A stretch of 45,485 nt of DNA from Ralstonia sp. ASV6 (GTDB lineage: Bacteria > Pseudomonadota > Gammaproteobacteria > Burkholderiales > Burkholderiaceae). Location: assembly GCF_016429285.1 (NCBI RefSeq), contig NZ_JAELUI010000033.1, positions 1 to 45,485 of the forward strand, in the 5' to 3' direction. The notes under the pieces are model-generated. The model was given only the letters and a program-made list of their open reading frames with translations, ran no database searches and had not been told where the DNA came from. Position numbers and translations under genes: made by a program. Of this stretch, positions 25,998 through 35,013 are shown one piece after another (within the stretch, counting starts at the first letter, position 1; each line of letters begins with the position of its first letter).

Positions 25998-26414
25998 TTA
26001 GCCCTGTGCCACCGCAGCACCAAGCTCCGCATTGGTCACGGCCTGACCGTTCAGACTCCAGGCCCCGTCCACCGCATGCACCACATTCACAAAGATGGAC
26101 TCCCGCGGCTGCCGCCCCGCCGACAACTCCTCAATGATGTTGGTGGCATCGGCAAAAAAGCCTTGCTGGACTTCGCGATTGGCGAACGCGATACCGGGCA
26201 CCTTCCATTCCACCCACGCCCCGGCAAACGGTTTGCCGGCCGAGAACGTGGATGTCTTCGGCAGCACGTGGACGGTTGCCGTCACGTTGGGAGTCATGAC
26301 GGTGTTGCCCAGCAACCCGTGCCATTTCAACATGGCCTCGGTGAGTCGGGAGACAGCAGTACTTTCACTGCCCGGGGGCAGCACGCCTTCAGTCAAGGTG
26401 AGCGTCAACGGCAT
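25998..26414 (-). CDS. Tautomerase-superfamily-like protein with N-terminal proline
   Basis: The 138-residue product begins MPLTLTLTEGVL. A proline directly after the initiator Met is the catalytic general base of 4-oxalocrotonate tautomerase, CHMI and MIF relatives. The length fits a two-unit (MSAD/CHMI-like) monomer; the second half (QQGFFADATNIIEELS ... ESIFVNVVHAVDGAWSLNGQAV) resembles the tautomerase helix and strand. The start at 26414 is chosen because GGAG lies 6 bp upstream and exposes Pro1. Starts at 26426 or 26462 would bury the proline. It is divergent from a TetR gene and shares five GCGATCG-type sites with it. The substrate is unknown. Confidence 0.75.
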   Translation of the reverse strand: MPLTLTLTEGVLPPGSESTAVSRLTEAMLKWHGLLGNTVMTPNVTATVHVLPKTSTFSAGKPFAGAWVEWKVPGIAFANREVQQGFFADATNIIEELSAGRQPRESIFVNVVHAVDGAWSLNGQAVTNAELGAAVAQG

Positions 26415-26434
26415 GAGGAACTCCATCTGGTTGA

Positions 26435-26669
26435 TGTTGCGATCGTTACATAACGACCGCAATACAATCTAGAAACCAAAACTCATGGCGTCAAGGAATA
26501 GATAGCGATCGCATTCTCACTGCGCGATCAAACGATGAGAGCCCCGCCACCTACTCATTAGAGTACACACTGCTTAAGCTCCACAGCGCCAGCTTGTTGT
26601 ATACCGATCGCAATCTATACTATCGAAATGGCGCGAATGATTGCCAAGCATAGAATAGCGATCGCTCTA
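26435..26669. promoter_or_regulatory. Two divergent promoters framed by five GCGATCG-type repeats (TetR operators)
   Basis: Sites centred at 26442.5, 26456.5, 26508.5, 26607.5 and 26661.5 share the core GCGATCG or its complement (the second reads CGACCGC). The first two form a near-perfect inverted repeat, TTGCGATCGTTA-CA-TAACGACCGCAA. Two good sigma-70 promoters fit between them. On minus, TTGACG (26489-26494) and TAGATT (26466-26471) have a 17-bp spacer. On plus, TTGTTG (26594-26599) and TATACT (26616-26621) have a 16-bp spacer, with one site inside that spacer. This is the expected layout for TetR control of both genes. Confidence 0.75.
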
Positions 26670-26683
26670 TAACCCGACACACC

Positions 26684-27274
26684 ATGAGATACCCGGAACG
26701 ACACAAAGAGGAAGCCCGCGCCCGCATGGTTGCCGCCGCCGGCCGGGGGTTTCGCAAGCATGGCTTTGGCGGCATCGGCGTCGACGGGCTGGCCAAGGAA
26801 GCCAAGGTCACGTCAGGGGCGCTGTATGGCCATTTCCCATCAAAGAACGCGGCTTTCAAGGAAGCCGCGATCGCCGGCCTGGAAGAGCTGCGTAGCGGAG
26901 TGCTTGCATTACGCGCGCAACACGGCACGGACTGGCTTGAACCGTTTGTCGACTTCTATCTGGGCTTCAAGCGCGTGTGCGAACTCGGCGAAAGCTGTGG
27001 TCTGCAAAGCCTGACGCCAGAAGTTTGCCGGGCGGATGAGGACATACGCGCCGCCTATGAACTGCACCTGCAAGGGGTTGTGCATGCGGTGGCTGACGGA
27101 CTGCCGGGCGGCACCCCGGCCGATCGCCACCAGCGCGCCTGGAGCCTGCTCTCCCTGCTGCCGGGCGCTGTAACCATGGCGCGCGCCACTTCGAGCGAAG
27201 CCGTCTCTGAGGAAATCGCGCGCGCGGTGCGTGCAGCAGCGCTGCTGGTGGCGCGCACGCCCGGCACGGCCTGA
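26684..27274 (+). CDS. TetR/AcrR family transcriptional regulator
   Basis: The 196-residue protein has a TetR helix-turn-helix at residues 10-55 (ARARMVAAAGRGFRKHGFGGIGVDGLAKEAKVTSGALYGHF), followed by an all-alpha ligand domain to about 190 that includes CGLQSLTPEVCRADEDIR. Cys residues at about 106 and 115 might take part in sensing, but this is speculation. It is divergent from the tautomerase-like gene, and repeated GCGATCG-type sites overlap both promoters, so it probably represses itself and the tautomerase. The ATG at 26684 directly precedes the conserved domain. It converges on kup with a gap of 8 bp and no visible terminator. Confidence 0.92.
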   Translation: MRYPERHKEEARARMVAAAGRGFRKHGFGGIGVDGLAKEAKVTSGALYGHFPSKNAAFKEAAIAGLEELRSGVLALRAQHGTDWLEPFVDFYLGFKRVCELGESCGLQSLTPEVCRADEDIRAAYELHLQGVVHAVADGLPGGTPADRHQRAWSLLSLLPGAVTMARATSSEAVSEEIARAVRAAALLVARTPGTA

Positions 27275-27282
27275 TATCGAGG

Positions 27283-29178
27283 TTAGATCTCCACCTTGCT
27301 CCCCAGCTCAACCAACCGGTTGGCGGGAATCCGGAAGAAGTCCGATGGTTTGGCGCTGTTGTGCTGCATCCAGGCAAACAGCGACTCGCGCCACATCGCC
27401 ATGCCGGGCAGCGGTGACGGCACCACCGTGGCGCGCGTAATGAAGAACGACGTCTCCATATCCTCAAACACGATATTCAGACGCTGGCCCACGTTCTTGA
27501 CGATGTCGTCGACAGCGGGGGTTTCCTTGAAGCCGAAATCCACCACTGCGGTGTAGATGTCTTCGCCGATGGTCTTGAGCACCATCCGCTTGGCGGGCTC
27601 CACATAAGGCACGGCCAGCGTGCGGAAGTGAATGAACAGCACGCGCTTGTGCAGCACGTGGTTGTGCTTGAGGTTGTGCAACAGCGCCAGCGGCACGAAC
27701 TCGATGCTCGGCGTGAGATACACAGCCGTACCATCCACGCGATATGGCGGATGGCGCAACAGGCCTTCCATGAAAGGTTCAAGCGGAATGCCGCCCTCCA
27801 CGTTGCGCGCCTTGAGCAACTGCGTGCCCGTGTGCCACGTCACCATCAGGAAAAAGATCAGGCCGCCCAACAGCAGCGGGAACCAGCCACCTGCTGCAAT
27901 CTTCAGCAGGTTGGCGCTGAAGAACGACAGGTCCACCGCCAGAAACACGGTGCCGAGGCAGGCCACCACGGGCAGACTCCACTTCCATGCGTTGTGCATG
28001 ACGACGGTCACCAAGCCCGTGGTCAACAGCATGGTGGTCGTCACGGCAATGCCGTAGGCAGCCGCCAGATTGTCGGATTTGCCGAAGGCAAGCACCACTG
28101 CCACCACCAGCAACAGCAGGATGTAGTTCACGACCGGCACGTAGATCTGGCCGATTTCTACATCCGACGTATAGAGAATCTTCATGCGTGGTGCATAACC
28201 CAAGTGCACGGCCTGCGCCGTCATCGAGAACGCACCGGAGATGACTGCCTGCGATGCGATCACGGTGGCGGCTGTCGCCAGCACCACCATCGGCCCGACG
28301 GCCCAGCTCGGCATCAACAAGAAAAATGGATTCTGCACGGCAGAAGGCTCGCGCAGCAACAATGCGCCTTGCCCGAAATAATTCAGCAGCAGGCAAGGCA
28401 TGGCGATGTAGAACCATGCAAAGCGGATCGGCCGCGCACCGAAGTGGCCCATGTCGGCATAGAGCGCCTCGGCACCGGTCAACGCCAGGAACACTGAGCC
28501 AAACACGATGAACGCCAGAATGGTGTGCCGGAACGCAAATTCCAGAGCATAGGTGGGGCTCAACGCCACAAGCACCTGCGGAGACTTCACCACCGAGGCC
28601 AGTCCAATCAGCCCCAACAGCACGAACCAGATCAACATAATCGGCCCGAACAGGCGCCCGACCACGTGCGTGCCCTGCTTCTGCAGCAGAAACAAGCCAA
28701 TCAGCACCACCAACGCCAGCGGCAACACCCACGTCTGCAGCGCGGGCGCCATGATTTCCATACCTTCAATGGCGGAGAGCACCGAGATGGCCGGCGTGAT
28801 GACCGCGTCGCCGTAGAACATCGCGGCACCCAACAGGCCAAGCATCATGAGCGTGCGGGTGAACCGGGCACCGCCGCCGCTGGCGCGCATTGCCAGCGCT
28901 GTCAATGCAAGGATGCCGCCTTCGCCGTTGTTGTCGGCGCGCATGACGAACACCACATATTTGATGGAAACCACCAGCGTCATCGCCCAAAACAGCATCG
29001 ACAGGATGCCGAAAACGGTCTGGTCCGAGAACGGAACCCCATGCTCGGGGTTGAAGCATTCCTTTAATGCATACAAGGGGCTGGTGCCGATGTCCCCAAA
29101 AACCACGCCGATCGCCCCCACCATGGTGACCATCAACGCGGGTTTTTTTGTGATTGTGCTGGCGGTGGCTGTCGTCAT
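27283..29178 (-). CDS. kup: Kup low-affinity potassium uptake transporter
   Basis: The 631-residue protein is a Kup/HAK/KT potassium:proton symporter with about twelve membrane helices in the first 440 residues and a soluble C-terminal part. Landmarks are [20 protein letters not shown] near the N terminus, [20 protein letters not shown] and [21 protein letters not shown]. The start at 29178 places the transporter core about 19 residues after Met, as in most relatives. An upstream Met at 29244 would add 22 residues of no evident function, and neither start has a strong ribosome site. It is monocistronic and divergent from the cold-shock gene. Confidence 0.95.
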   Translation of the reverse strand: MTTATASTITKKPALMVTMVGAIGVVFGDIGTSPLYALKECFNPEHGVPFSDQTVFGILSMLFWAMTLVVSIKYVVFVMRADNNGEGGILALTALAMRASGGGARFTRTLMMLGLLGAAMFYGDAVITPAISVLSAIEGMEIMAPALQTWVLPLALVVLIGLFLLQKQGTHVVGRLFGPIMLIWFVLLGLIGLASVVKSPQVLVALSPTYALEFAFRHTILAFIVFGSVFLALTGAEALYADMGHFGARPIRFAWFYIAMPCLLLNYFGQGALLLREPSAVQNPFFLLMPSWAVGPMVVLATAATVIASQAVISGAFSMTAQAVHLGYAPRMKILYTSDVEIGQIYVPVVNYILLLLVVAVVLAFGKSDNLAAAYGIAVTTTMLLTTGLVTVVMHNAWKWSLPVVACLGTVFLAVDLSFFSANLLKIAAGGWFPLLLGGLIFFLMVTWHTGTQLLKARNVEGGIPLEPFMEGLLRHPPYRVDGTAVYLTPSIEFVPLALLHNLKHNHVLHKRVLFIHFRTLAVPYVEPAKRMVLKTIGEDIYTAVVDFGFKETPAVDDIVKNVGQRLNIVFEDMETSFFITRATVVPSPLPGMAMWRESLFAWMQHNSAKPSDFFRIPANRLVELGSKVEI

Positions 29179-29531
29179 GGTTGCCTGCGACTGGAACGGC
29201 GGGAGCACACGCAATTCTCGTGCGAAATCTGCCATGCCGCCCACGCCTAGCGCGGCTTTGGAGTGCGGCAGAAGCCACTAAAGCTTAGGTGAAAACGCTC
29301 GGTTTTGTGCGAGTGTTTGCACCGATGGCGAGAACGCCCGGACCCTGATGTGCCCGGCAGGCATCGTCTATGCTTGATCTAAACAAGAGAAGTGAAAAAA
29401 ACAGACTTTGACGAGGAGACGCGCCAAGCATATATTCACCAAACGATCGTTTGGCCGGTTTGGCCGGGTCTGCCTGCTGTGTTTCTCTTGGCCGGCGGCC
29501 GATCGATTTCTCAACTTTACGACTCAAGATC
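29179..29531. promoter_or_regulatory. kup / cold-shock intergenic region with promoter and 16-bp palindrome
   Basis: This 353 bp stretch has an excellent plus-strand promoter, TTGACG (29408-29413), 17 bp, TATATT (29431-29436). A perfect 16-bp palindrome CCAAACGATCGTTTGG (29439-29454) covers the predicted start near 29443. The leader of the cold-shock message would be about 89 nt. The left part (29179-29400) shows nothing I can assign beyond the likely kup promoter. Confidence 0.75.
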
Positions 29532-29735
29532 ATGGCTACTGGTACTGTTAAGTGGTTCAACGACGCAAAGGGCTTCGGCTTCATTACCCCGGATGACGGC
29601 GGTGAGGACCTTTTCGCGCATTTCTCTGCGATCAATGCGGCGGGCTTCAAAAGCCTGAAGGAAGGTCAAAAGGTATCGTTTGACGTCACGCAAGGCCCGA
29701 AGGGTAAGCAGGCGTCGAATATCGTGCCGCAGTAA
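29532..29735 (+). CDS. cspA: Cold-shock protein (CspA family)
   Basis: The 67-residue single cold-shock domain contains the RNA-binding motifs RNP1 as KGFGFI and RNP2 as DLFAHF, and ends in [11 protein letters not shown], the usual strand-5 region. It binds single-stranded RNA and DNA and melts secondary structure. The length is exactly that of the family. The ATG at 29532 begins the conserved [11 protein letters not shown]. The long structured leader with a palindrome near its 5' end fits post-transcriptional control known for csp genes. A degenerate cold-shock-like gene follows 212 bp downstream. Confidence 0.97.
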   Translation: MATGTVKWFNDAKGFGFITPDDGGEDLFAHFSAINAAGFKSLKEGQKVSFDVTQGPKGKQASNIVPQ

Positions 29736-29786
29736 GTCGAAGGCCGGGGCACAGGCACCGCCAAGATCGTCATTGCGATTGCAGGA

Positions 29787-29820
29787 CGGCGCGCCATCCT
29801 TCCGGGCAGGCGGCGCGCCG
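29787..29820. repeat. GC-rich inverted repeat after the cold-shock gene
   Basis: CGGCGCGCC (29787-29795) and GGCGCGCCG (29812-29820) form perfect 9-bp arms with a 16-nt loop. There is no T run, so it is at best an atypical terminator or a processing/stability element. Confidence 0.6.
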
Positions 29821-29947
29821 GTCAAAAGCCCCTAGAAGTCAGGTTGTAAGGGTTGTTCAGTACGTGTTTGCCATCAAGCGGTCGAAGGGCTGCCGCCTCC
29901 TAAACAGCGGCGCTCCGGTTTGACGAAGTCCCTCATGGGAGAATGCA

Positions 29948-30154
29948 ATGGCCAGCCGAATTGAAGATAACGCCGTTCAATATGATCCGCCCGCCGGGGC
30001 AGCTGCAGAAATGCACGCTGCCCCGCGTTTTATTCGGGATTCGGAGATCCAGTTTTCACGCGCCCCCGCATTCCACGAAGGCCAGCGTGTGAGTTTCGAT
30101 ATCGAGATCGGCCCGGATGGCGAGCCGATCGCCGTGAATATCAAGCCAATATGA
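29948..30154 (+). CDS. Small degenerate cold-shock-domain-like protein
   Basis: The 68-residue product has no named family that I can recall. Its second half, FHEGQRVSFDIEIGPDGEPI followed by AVNIKPI, lines up well with the end of the neighbouring cold-shock protein ([26 protein letters not shown]). Its first half lacks both RNP1 and RNP2. It could form half of an OB fold or pair with another cold-shock protein. GGGAG 6 bp before the ATG supports translation. The equal length and adjacent location suggest an ancient duplication followed by divergence (inference). Confidence 0.7.
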   Translation: MASRIEDNAVQYDPPAGAAAEMHAAPRFIRDSEIQFSRAPAFHEGQRVSFDIEIGPDGEPIAVNIKPI

Positions 30155-30180
30155 CAGCGCGGTTGACCGACCGCATGCGC

Positions 30181-30209
30181 AAAGAAAAAAGGGAGGCATA
30201 GCCTCCCTT
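30181..30209 (-). terminator. Terminator of the transaminase-mmsA operon (bidirectional stem)
   Basis: AAGGGAGGC (30189-30197) and GCCTCCCTT (30201-30209) form a perfect 9-bp stem with a 3-nt loop. On the minus strand the stem is followed by TTTTTTCTTT, 20 bp after the mmsA stop. On the plus strand it may also end the small cold-shock-like gene, with a weaker TTCTTC tail. Confidence 0.9.
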
Positions 30210-30229
30210 CTTCATTGCTGCATACCGCT

Positions 30230-31753
30230 TTACTTGGCAGTCGGCATGACGAACTCGGCGCCCTTGGCAATCGAATCCGGCCAGCGTTGCATCACGCTCT
30301 TGTAGCGTGTGTAAAAACGTACACCCTCTTCGCCATAGGCGTGGTGATCGCCAAACAGCGAGCGCTTCCAGCCGCCAAAGCTGTGCCAGGCCATCGGCAC
30401 CGGAATCGGCACGTTAATGCCGACCATGCCCACCTGAATCTGCCGTGCAAACGCACGCGCCACACCGCCATCGCTGGTGTAGCACGACACGCCATTGCCA
30501 TATTCGTGCGCGTTGATCAGGTCCACTGCCTCGGCAAAATCGTGCACGCGCACCACTGACAGCACTGGGCCGAAGATCTCTTCCTTATAGATCGTCATGT
30601 CAGGCTTGACGTGATCGAACAACGTACCGCCCGTGAAGAAGCCTTGTGCGTAGCCATCCACCGTATGGCCGCGGCCATCCACCACCAGCTTGGCGCCCTC
30701 TTCCACACCCTTGGCGATATAGCCTTCCACCTTGGCCTTGTGCGCGCTGGTAACGAGCGGGCCCATTTCGCTGTCGGCGTCCATACCGTTGCCGATCTTG
30801 AGCGCTTTCGCGCGTTCCGCCAGACGCGGCACGAGGTTGTCCGCAACATCGCCCACCGCCACGGCCACGGAGATCGCCATGCAGCGCTCGCCGGCCGAAC
30901 CGTAGCCGGCGCCGATCAATGCATCGACAGCCTGGTCGAGATCGGCATCGGGCATCACCACTAGATGGTTCTTCGCACCGCCCAGCGCCTGCACGCGCTT
31001 GCCGTGCTTCGTGCCTTCCGTATAGATGTACTCGGCGATGGGCGTGCTGCCGACGAAGGACAGCGCCTGCACATCCGGATGCACCAGCAGCGCATCCACG
31101 GCATCCTTGCCGCCTTGCACAACGTTGAACACGCCATCGGGCAGACCGGCTTGCTTGAGCAGATCGGCAATCATCAGGCTCGGGCTCGGGTCACGTTCGC
31201 TCGGCTTGAGGATGAACGTGTTGCCGCAGGCCAGCGCCACCGGCGCCATCCACATCGGCACCATGAAGGGGAAGTTGAACGGCGTGATGCCGGCCACCAC
31301 GCCCAGCGGTTGGCGCAGGTTCCAGTTGTCGATGCCGCCGCCGATGTTGTCGGTGAATTCCGTCTTGAGCAGGTTCGGGATGCCGCAGGCAAACTCCACC
31401 ACCTCAATGCCGCGCGTGACTTCGCCCTTGGCATCGGAGAACACCTTGCCGTGTTCACGGGTGATGGCCGCAGCCAGAGCGTCGTGATTCTGGTCGAGCA
31501 GTTCCTTGAACTTGAACAGAACGCGCGAGCGCTTGAGCGGTGAGGTCTCGGCCCACGCCGCTGCAGCGGCCTGCGCGGCAGCCACGGCGGCATCCACCTC
31601 AGCCTTGCCACCCAGCAGCACCTGCGCACTCACGGCGCCGGTGGCGGGGTTGAACACATCGGCACTACGTGTGCCTGCGCCGGCATAGCGCTGCCCGCCA
31701 ATGTAGTGGCTGACCACGGATTCGGTGACGGCAGGGTCAATCGGTCGGTTCAT
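30230..31753 (-). CDS. mmsA: CoA-acylating (methyl)malonate-semialdehyde dehydrogenase
   Basis: The 507-residue aldehyde dehydrogenase carries the MmsA signature: the NAD/acyl site [15 protein letters not shown] (N160), the glycine-rich [10 protein letters not shown], and the catalytic cysteine C291 in [11 protein letters not shown]. It converts methylmalonic or malonic semialdehyde plus CoA to propionyl- or acetyl-CoA. It lies 1 bp after the stop of the transaminase gene, so a transamination product such as malonic semialdehyde from beta-alanine would be its natural substrate. This gives a two-step beta-alanine route to acetyl-CoA. A divergent MocR-type regulator probably controls both genes. 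Confidence 0.95.
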   Translation of the reverse strand: MNRPIDPAVTESVVSHYIGGQRYAGAGTRSADVFNPATGAVSAQVLLGGKAEVDAAVAAAQAAAAAWAETSPLKRSRVLFKFKELLDQNHDALAAAITREHGKVFSDAKGEVTRGIEVVEFACGIPNLLKTEFTDNIGGGIDNWNLRQPLGVVAGITPFNFPFMVPMWMAPVALACGNTFILKPSERDPSPSLMIADLLKQAGLPDGVFNVVQGGKDAVDALLVHPDVQALSFVGSTPIAEYIYTEGTKHGKRVQALGGAKNHLVVMPDADLDQAVDALIGAGYGSAGERCMAISVAVAVGDVADNLVPRLAERAKALKIGNGMDADSEMGPLVTSAHKAKVEGYIAKGVEEGAKLVVDGRGHTVDGYAQGFFTGGTLFDHVKPDMTIYKEEIFGPVLSVVRVHDFAEAVDLINAHEYGNGVSCYTSDGGVARAFARQIQVGMVGINVPIPVPMAWHSFGGWKRSLFGDHHAYGEEGVRFYTRYKSVMQRWPDSIAKGAEFVMPTAK

Positions 31754-31754
31754 C

Positions 31755-33092
31755 TCAAGCTACCTCTTGCAGAACGGTACGGACGGTGTCGAAGATGCGC
31801 GCAATCTGCGCCTCATCGATGATGAGCGGTGGCGAGAATGCCAGGATGTCGCCGGTGTAGCGCACCAGCACGCCGCGCTCCAGGCATTTCAGGAAGACTT
31901 CGTACGCGCGTGCACCAATCGCACCCGGGCGCGATTCCAGCTCGATGCCGGCCACCAGCCCCAAGTTGCGGATGTCCTTGACGTGCGGGGCGCCCTTGAC
32001 CGAATGCGCCGCGGCTTCAAACGCCGGCGACAGCGCGCGCGCACGCTCGAACAAACCCTCACTGCGATACAGGTCGATAGCGGCAACCGCAGCGGCGGCG
32101 GCCAGCGGGTGTGCGGAATAGGTATAGCCGTGGAACAACTCGATCGCACCCGGCGCACCGGCGTCGATGATGGTGTCGTGCAGCGACTGGCGTACGGCCA
32201 CGGCGCCCATCGGCACGGCGGCATTGTTGATGCCCTTGGCCATCGTCAGCAGATCCGGCGTCACGCCAAAGAACGCCGACGCGGTAGCGGCACCCAGGCG
32301 GCCGAAACCGGTGATGACCTCATCAAAGATCAGCAGGATGCCGTGCTTGTCACACAGCGCGCGCAGGCGCTGCAGGTAGCCCTTGGGTGGCACCAGCACG
32401 CCCGTCGAACCCGCCAGCGGCTCGACAATGACTGCTGCAATGGTGGACGCGTCATGCAGCGTGACGAGGCGCTCCAACTCGTCGGCGAGGTGTTCACCCC
32501 AGGCCGGTTGGCCCTTGGAGAATGCGTTGTGCTCCGGCGCGTGCGTATGCGGCAGGTGGTCAACACCCGGAATCAGGTTGCCCGAAAACGCCTTGCGGTT
32601 CGGCGAGATACCGCCCACCGAAATGCCCCCAAAGCCCACGCCGTGATAGCCGCGCTCACGGCCAATCAAGCGGGTGCGTTGCCCCTCGCCACGTGCTCGG
32701 TGGTAGGCCAGCGCGATCTTGAGCGCCGTGTCCACCGCCTCCGAACCGGAGTTGACGAAGAAGATGCGGTTCAGCCCTTCCGGCATCAGCTCGGCCACTT
32801 TCTCGGCCGCGCGGAAGGCCATCGGGTGGCCCATCTGGAAGGTGGGTGCGAAATCCAGCGTGCTGGCCTGCGCGGTGATGGCGTCGACGATCTCCTTGCG
32901 GCTGTGGCCAGCGTTGACGCACCACAGGCCGGCCGTACCGTCCAGCACTTCACGGCCATCAGCGTCGCGGTAGTACATGCCTTGTGCCGACGTGAGCAGG
33001 CGCGGTGCGGCCTTGTACTGGCGGTTGGCCGTAAACGGCATCCAGAAGTAGGACAGATCAGTCGTTTCCAGCGGGTGCGGTGCGGGTTTCAT
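31755..33092 (-). CDS. Class III omega-amino-acid:pyruvate aminotransferase
   Basis: The 445-residue PLP enzyme has the class III aminotransferase layout with [15 protein letters not shown] at the N terminus, [16 protein letters not shown] binding PLP phosphate, the aspartate in [13 protein letters not shown] (D257) and the PLP lysine K286 in TMAKGINNA. The opening [11 protein letters not shown]-like motif is typical of beta-alanine:pyruvate transaminases. The start at 33092 has GGAG 6 bp upstream; a longer reading to 33182 would add 30 residues outside the family. It is followed directly by mmsA, so it probably makes malonic semialdehyde (from beta-alanine) or methylmalonic semialdehyde. Confidence 0.92.
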   Translation of the reverse strand: MKPAPHPLETTDLSYFWMPFTANRQYKAAPRLLTSAQGMYYRDADGREVLDGTAGLWCVNAGHSRKEIVDAITAQASTLDFAPTFQMGHPMAFRAAEKVAELMPEGLNRIFFVNSGSEAVDTALKIALAYHRARGEGQRTRLIGRERGYHGVGFGGISVGGISPNRKAFSGNLIPGVDHLPHTHAPEHNAFSKGQPAWGEHLADELERLVTLHDASTIAAVIVEPLAGSTGVLVPPKGYLQRLRALCDKHGILLIFDEVITGFGRLGAATASAFFGVTPDLLTMAKGINNAAVPMGAVAVRQSLHDTIIDAGAPGAIELFHGYTYSAHPLAAAAAVAAIDLYRSEGLFERARALSPAFEAAAHSVKGAPHVKDIRNLGLVAGIELESRPGAIGARAYEVFLKCLERGVLVRYTGDILAFSPPLIIDEAQIARIFDTVRTVLQEVA

Positions 33093-33146
33093 CGGCGTCT
33101 CCGGAAGAAAAGCAGGCAAGCGTGCATGCAGCACAACGGTTCGGGC

Positions 33147-33213
33147 AAACTGTACAGAGTCACACGCACTGCGGACATGCACAGATGACGGTTCTATACG
33201 AAACTGTATAGGT
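33147..33213. promoter_or_regulatory. MocR-type operator: repeated AAACTGTA(C/T)AG sites
   Basis: AAACTGTACAGAGT (33147-33160) and AAACTGTATAGGT (33201-33213) are direct repeats 54 bp apart. The second is also part of an inverted repeat, CTATAC (33194-33199) with GTATAG (33206-33211). Direct repeats between a MocR gene and its target operon are typical for this regulator family. Confidence 0.75.
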
Positions 33214-33237
33214 GCCCGCCGCGCTTATGTCGCTCAG

Positions 33238-34656
33238 ATGCCGCATCGCAACATGCAACTCGAACTCGATCCCCATCATCCCCAGCGTACGTTGGTCGAT
33301 CAGATAGTCCAAGGCATTCGTGCCGCCGTGGAAAGCCGCAGCCTGCCGCCAGGCACACGGCTGCCCTCGGTGCGCAAGCTTGCTCAGGCACACGACGTCA
33401 GCACGTTCACGGTGGCCGAGGCCTACACGCGGCTGGCCGCGCTGGGGGCCATCGTGGCGCGGCCGCGCTCGGGCTATCTGGTGGCCGCACGTGCGCCTGC
33501 ACAGCCTGCGCCCGTCGCACCGCGCTGGGAGCCGCCCAAGCTCAACGCTGCATGGCTGCTGTCGGATGTGTTTGCCGATCGCTCCATCGCCATCAAGCCA
33601 GGCTGCGGTTGGCTGCCGAACGATTGGCTGGACGAGCGCGGCGTGCAAGAGGCGATGCGCGCCGTGAGCCGGGTTTCTGCATTGCGCGTGGCGGGCTACG
33701 GGCACCCGTGGGGCTATGCACCGCTGGGCGAGTACGTGGCGGAGTCGCTCACCCTGCGCGGGTTGCCCGTCGAACGCTCGCAGGTACTGCTGACCAGCGG
33801 AGCCACCCAGGGGCTCGACCTGATCGTGCGCACCCTGTTCAAAGCCGGTGACGTGGTGGCCGTGGATGAGCCGGGCTATTGCAATGTGCTTCAGGTGCTG
33901 AAACTGGCCGGCCTGCGCGTGGTTGGTGTGCCGCGCACGCCAGATGGCTTGGACACAGCGGCCCTGGAGGCCATCCTGCGCACCGATGATGCCGAACGCC
34001 CACGCGCGCTCTTCACCAGCTCCGTGCTGCAGAACCCCACCGGCACCTCCATGACGGCGCAGAACGCCTACCGCGTGTTGCAACTGGCCGAGCAGCACGG
34101 CCTATGGATCGTCGAAGACGACCTGCACCGCGAACTGGCCGACCCCGCCGCACCCATGCTGGCCGCGCTCGATGGCCTGCGGCGCACGCTGTATGTAAGC
34201 GGTTTCTCCAAGACAATCTCGCCGTCGCTGCGTTCGGGGTATGTGGTGGCGGATGCCGCCATCACGCGCGAATTGGCCCGTACCAAGATGGCCGTCGCCC
34301 TCACCTCATCGGAAATCACCGAGCGCATCGTGCATGCGTTCGTGACCCGGCCGGGCTATGCAGAGCACGTGACGCGACTCATTGCGCGCCTGGCCAAAGC
34401 GCATGCCGACGCGGAGGCCCAGATGCGCGAGCACGGTGCCGTCACGTTCGATACGCCGGGGCGGGGGCTCTTCCTGTGGGCGCGCCTGCCGGGCCACCCG
34501 AATGCCGCCGCGTTGGCCGACCAGGCAATCGGCCACAACATCTGGCTGGCACCGGGCCAGTATTTCCGCACCAACGAGGCGCCCGATCCTTGGCTACGCT
34601 TTAACGTGGCCTACTCCGCCGAGCCCGCACTGTGGGCATTCCTGAGCCAGCAATAG
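33238..34656 (+). CDS. MocR-type (GntR-aminotransferase fusion) regulator
   Basis: The 472-residue regulator combines an N-terminal GntR winged helix (about 10-85, TLVDQIVQGIRAAVESRSLPPGTRLPSVRKLAQ ... FTVAEAYTRLAALGAIVARPRSGYLV) with a fold-type I aminotransferase-like domain (about 110-470). The PLP lysine is K325 in VSGFSKTISPSLRSG. MocR proteins use PLP plus an amino compound as effector and often activate the divergent gene. Here the divergent genes are the transaminase and mmsA, so beta-alanine or a similar omega-amino acid with PLP is a likely signal. ATG at 33238 or 33253 are both possible, with no clear ribosome site for either. Confidence 0.93.
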   Translation: MPHRNMQLELDPHHPQRTLVDQIVQGIRAAVESRSLPPGTRLPSVRKLAQAHDVSTFTVAEAYTRLAALGAIVARPRSGYLVAARAPAQPAPVAPRWEPPKLNAAWLLSDVFADRSIAIKPGCGWLPNDWLDERGVQEAMRAVSRVSALRVAGYGHPWGYAPLGEYVAESLTLRGLPVERSQVLLTSGATQGLDLIVRTLFKAGDVVAVDEPGYCNVLQVLKLAGLRVVGVPRTPDGLDTAALEAILRTDDAERPRALFTSSVLQNPTGTSMTAQNAYRVLQLAEQHGLWIVEDDLHRELADPAAPMLAALDGLRRTLYVSGFSKTISPSLRSGYVVADAAITRELARTKMAVALTSSEITERIVHAFVTRPGYAEHVTRLIARLAKAHADAEAQMREHGAVTFDTPGRGLFLWARLPGHPNAAALADQAIGHNIWLAPGQYFRTNEAPDPWLRFNVAYSAEPALWAFLSQQ

Positions 34657-35013
34657 CGGCGCCCTCAAGCGCAACAACGCATTGCGCCCGTCAACCAAGG
34701 TTGTGGGTTTCGCATATATATGCGGCTTCGCAGTCCAATATTTGCCCATGCAATCATATAAATACGCATGGGAAACATCCCTCGGTACCGGTGATTCGCA
34801 TCCGCATGTGACGATTTGACCGTCCTGTCACATAAGCCCGGCAGGATCGACTTTTGCGTCACATGCGTGTCGGCCGGCGCACCACCGTCAGGCTTTGTCT
34901 ATCGTGTTCCAGGCGCGCCGGCTTCACACAACTGGTTCCACGGCCGGCTGATTTCTCGTTTTTCTCGCTGTCCGAAATCCCTCTCCTCGATCCCTCACCG
35001 CACAAGGAGTGCC
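34657..35013. promoter_or_regulatory. Gene-free region upstream of adc with several inverted repeats
   Basis: In 357 bp there are: a perfect palindrome CGCATATATATGCG (34711-34724); CCCATGC (34745-34751) with GCATGGG (34766-34772), 14-bp spacer; ATGTGAC (34806-34812) with GTCACAT (34827-34833), 14-bp spacer; and GTCACATGCG (34858-34867), the exact reverse complement of CGCATGTGAC at 34803-34812. AAGGAG precedes adc. I see no clear sigma-54 promoter. It probably holds the adc promoter and binding sites of an unidentified regulator. Confidence 0.6.

Noticed and set aside
26435-26669. GCGATCGC sites as HIP1-like genome-wide repeats
   Set aside because: They are concentrated between the TetR and tautomerase genes at promoter positions and I do not see the full octamer spread through the rest of the window, so an operator role fits better.
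29787-29820. Intrinsic terminator of the cold-shock gene
   Set aside because: The stem is strong but no T run follows, so it is listed as an inverted repeat only.
34803-34833. CRP-type site upstream of adc
   Set aside because: TGTGA and TCACA half sites are present, but their spacing is far longer than the 6 bp of a CRP site.
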